Below are positions 62,218 through 64,000 of a stretch of 64,000 bases of DNA, in pieces. Each line of letters starts with the position of its first letter. Position 1 is the first letter of the stretch. Below the pieces are notes generated by a model that saw nothing but the letters and a program-made list of their open reading frames with translations, was not told the origin of the DNA and searched no databases. The position numbers and the translations under genes were made by a program. Where the stretch lies: contig NZ_CP012938.1 of the NCBI RefSeq assembly GCF_001314995.1, positions 5,146,001 through 5,210,000 of the forward strand, in the 5' to 3' direction. The stretch is from Bacteroides ovatus. Lineage in GTDB: Bacteria; Bacteroidota; Bacteroidia; Bacteroidales; Bacteroidaceae.

Positions 62218-63477
62218 TTAATCACTTATCTGCTTGGATAAGTTTGCTTTCTCTTTTAATTCTTTGTATCTCTCTATTGCATGTTTGCGACTCATCAGTA
62301 TTTGCCAGCGGTATACCCAACAGGTGGTCAGGAAATAAATGCCGGCTTGCAACCACAAAGCCTTATATTCAAAAGCTACTTCACTAAGAGTGGCTCCCAT
62401 ATTGTTGATTTTTACAAAGCCGTTAATTCCAAACGTTGAGGGGAAGATGTAGGATACATACTTCCAAAACGGAGGAATAGCTGCTCCCGGCCAGGAAATT
62501 CCTGAAATAAATAACAGGGGGACTGATGTGAATACAAAAATCAGCATACACGTTTCCCGATTGCGAATGGCAATAGAAGCTGTCATCGCAAAGAAGATAC
62601 AAGCCGCAAGATAGGGGACAACGAATAATATTAATGAACTGGGTTGCCCAATTTGGTTGAGGCTAAACAATCTTGGAACGACATAAAGTACGTAGAAAGC
62701 TACCAATATATAAACTAGGAAATAACTCAATCCTTTTCCTAATACAATTCGTAACGTCCCGTTATAGTGACGATTAATAGGTACAAGATCCTTAAATCTG
62801 TTGTTCTCACGAGCAGTTCCTGCAGCGAGACCGATGCCGAGCAATAATGTCTGTTGGATAATCAATACCAATACAGCAGGAATCAGGAAAGCGGCAAACC
62901 CGGCAGTGGGGTTGAAGATGGAGATTTCTTCATATTCTATCGGATAAGCAGTGATTTCATCCTGACGGTCGGTCGTGTTTCCGCTACGTGCAATTTTGAT
63001 ATCCCTGTTCATATCCAGAGAAACGGCAGTGTTGGCAAGAAGCATCGATTTATAGTATAACAATCCGCTCATGTCGCAATAGATACTGACTTGTGTCTGT
63101 TTTCCTTTGGCAATATTGTCGCTGAAATCCGAAGGGATATAAATGATACCATACGCACGCCGGTTCTTTAGCATTTGTTTGGCTTCTTCCATATCAGCAC
63201 AGTAAGAGACGATTTGAATATCGGGTGTGGCATCTACCTTACGGAGATATTCACGACTAAGAGATGAATGTGAATCGTCTACAACAACGGCAGGAACTTC
63301 ACGCACTACTTCGTTGTCATAAATGAAACTATACAACAACGGATAACCTAATGGGACGAGTATGAAAAATATCAGCACCCCCTGGTCGCGGAAAGTTGTT
63401 TGAAACTCCCGCTTCCAGATATAAAACAGGTCATTGATGCCTTGGGCTATCTTGTCTTTTAATTTTATATCTTTCAT
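62218..63477 (-). CDS. ABC-2 type transporter permease
   Basis: 419 residues. ABC2_membrane_3 layout: first helix about 27-50 (VLIFFILVPLGYPLLYSF), a ~150-residue extracytoplasmic domain (VPAVVVDDSHSSLSREYL), then five C-terminal helices from about 200 (FLIPAVLVLIIQQTLLLGIGLAAGTARE, FVFTSVPLLFISGISWP). Resembles YhhJ/YadH exporter subunits, usually paired with a fused ATPase and a HlyD-like protein. Directly abuts the second permease gene. Confidence 0.92.
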   Translation of the reverse strand: MKDIKLKDKIAQGINDLFYIWKREFQTTFRDQGVLIFFILVPLGYPLLYSFIYDNEVVREVPAVVVDDSHSSLSREYLRKVDATPDIQIVSYCADMEEAKQMLKNRRAYGIIYIPSDFSDNIAKGKQTQVSIYCDMSGLLYYKSMLLANTAVSLDMNRDIKIARSGNTTDRQDEITAYPIEYEEISIFNPTAGFAAFLIPAVLVLIIQQTLLLGIGLAAGTARENNRFKDLVPINRHYNGTLRIVLGKGLSYFLVYILVAFYVLYVVPRLFSLNQIGQPSSLILFVVPYLAACIFFAMTASIAIRNRETCMLIFVFTSVPLLFISGISWPGAAIPPFWKYVSYIFPSTFGINGFVKINNMGATLSEVAFEYKALWLQAGIYFLTTCWVYRWQILMSRKHAIERYKELKEKANLSKQISD

Positions 63478-64000
63478 TTAGGGTATATATTTATAGTAAA
63501 CCAATGCTTCCTTCAGGCGATGAACCACAAAGAAGGGGAGCATCATAAATATTAATAGTGCCATATAGTTGGTCCATGAGTAAGCCATACTATATCCGTT
63601 GAGTGCTTGATCGACGTAAATCAGGAAATAATGCCGCAACGGGAATAGATTACTCAAAGCCTGTAGAACAGGATGCATAGCCATGACCGGGAATGAAAAA
63701 CCGGAAATGGAGAACGATATGACTCCCCACAGGGAAGCAAAACTTAATCCGAGTCGTAGAGTCGGCAGAGTTCCTATCATAACAATACCACAACATTGAG
63801 ATGCTAGTACGAGACACAGTGTGGCGAATATCATCGGGAATATGCCGCTATTGCAAGGAAAATGCAGAAATCCATACAGGTATACATTATAAAATATACC
63901 CATAATGAAAAAGACTATTGTGTGGGGAAGCAGTTTTCCTGCCAATGCAATGTAAATGGAGTTGTTACTCATTCGTAGCCATTCGCGGGCAGTGCGATCC
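63478..64000 (-). CDS. Second ABC-2 type permease (5' end outside the window)
   Basis: Frame open to base 64000. The ATG at 63972 is internal: nine more codons upstream (D-R-T-A-R-E-W-L-R) remain in frame. The visible ~174 residues are the C-terminal half of an ABC2_membrane_3 permease with five helices (LPHTIVFFIMGIFYNVYLYGF, MIFATLCLVLASQCCGIVMIG, ISFSISGFSFPVMAMHP). Its stop is adjacent to the start of the next permease, so both are from one operon. Confidence 0.9.
   Translation of the reverse strand, partial: DRTAREWLRMSNNSIYIALAGKLLPHTIVFFIMGIFYNVYLYGFLHFPCNSGIFPMIFATLCLVLASQCCGIVMIGTLPTLRLGLSFASLWGVISFSISGFSFPVMAMHPVLQALSNLFPLRHYFLIYVDQALNGYSMAYSWTNYMALLIFMMLPFFVVHRLKEALVYYKYIP

Overview
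The window is a Bacteroides-type chromosome segment (human gut Bacteroides, probably the B. thetaiotaomicron/ovatus/xylanisolvens group; species not resolved). Grounds: promoters with the Bacteroidetes TAnnTTTG -7 box, often with a TTTG box about 19 bases upstream; a BlaI/M56/TonB signalling pair; a BspA-type leucine-rich-repeat lipoprotein; several DUF families typical of Bacteroides; and proteins that closely match Bacteroidetes housekeeping enzymes. Most of the window is ordinary core chromosome.

Layout. 1-4.9 kb: end of clpX, recQ, guaB. 4.9-12.8 kb: one long plus-strand block for outer-membrane biogenesis (two PpiC/SurA-type chaperones, a lipoprotein between them, an OstA/LptA-like protein, a small membrane protein) ending in mutL, then an OmpA-family porin. 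14.8-22 kb: a DUF2339 membrane protein, trpS (minus) and a stand-alone carB of eukaryotic CPS type, preceded by a short leader ORF that runs into a terminator (candidate attenuator). 22-31 kb: a GH20 hexosaminidase (minus), yaaA, an acetyltransferase, two identical tRNA-Val genes, purB, a pseudouridine synthase with a long Arg/Gly-rich repeat tail, asnS and a DUF4488 protein.

31.4-40.6 kb is the accessory part. It holds a BspA-like lipoprotein that also carries a His-Gly...Cys arrangement like clan CD cysteine peptidases. Next comes a repeat-rich zone containing an IS3-family element (34571-39780, 3-bp target duplication GTT). An IS110-family element sits at the 3' end of its orfB, and a 2389-bp block (orfB + IS110 + right end) is present twice in exact tandem. 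The IS sits between two ~143-bp inverted copies of an unidentified repeat.

40.6-64 kb returns to core genes: rplM-rpsI, rpsB, tsf, a TlpA thioredoxin, SUI1/YciH, rex with an FAH-family hydrolase, ispF and a metallophosphatase, an ExoX-motif protein, mnmA, a subtilase, xseA-xseB, ilvE, a DUF975 protein, trmB, Mrp/ApbC, a second TlpA-type protein, the M56/TonB-BlaI pair, an outer-membrane barrel protein, and two ABC-2 permeases, the last cut by the window edge.

The candidates most worth following are the leader/attenuator before the eukaryotic-type carB, the nested and tandemly duplicated IS3/IS110 structure with its candidate bridge-RNA region, the BspA protein with a protease-like His/Cys pair, and the M56-TonB protein that contains a SusC-like DEVVVVGY motif.
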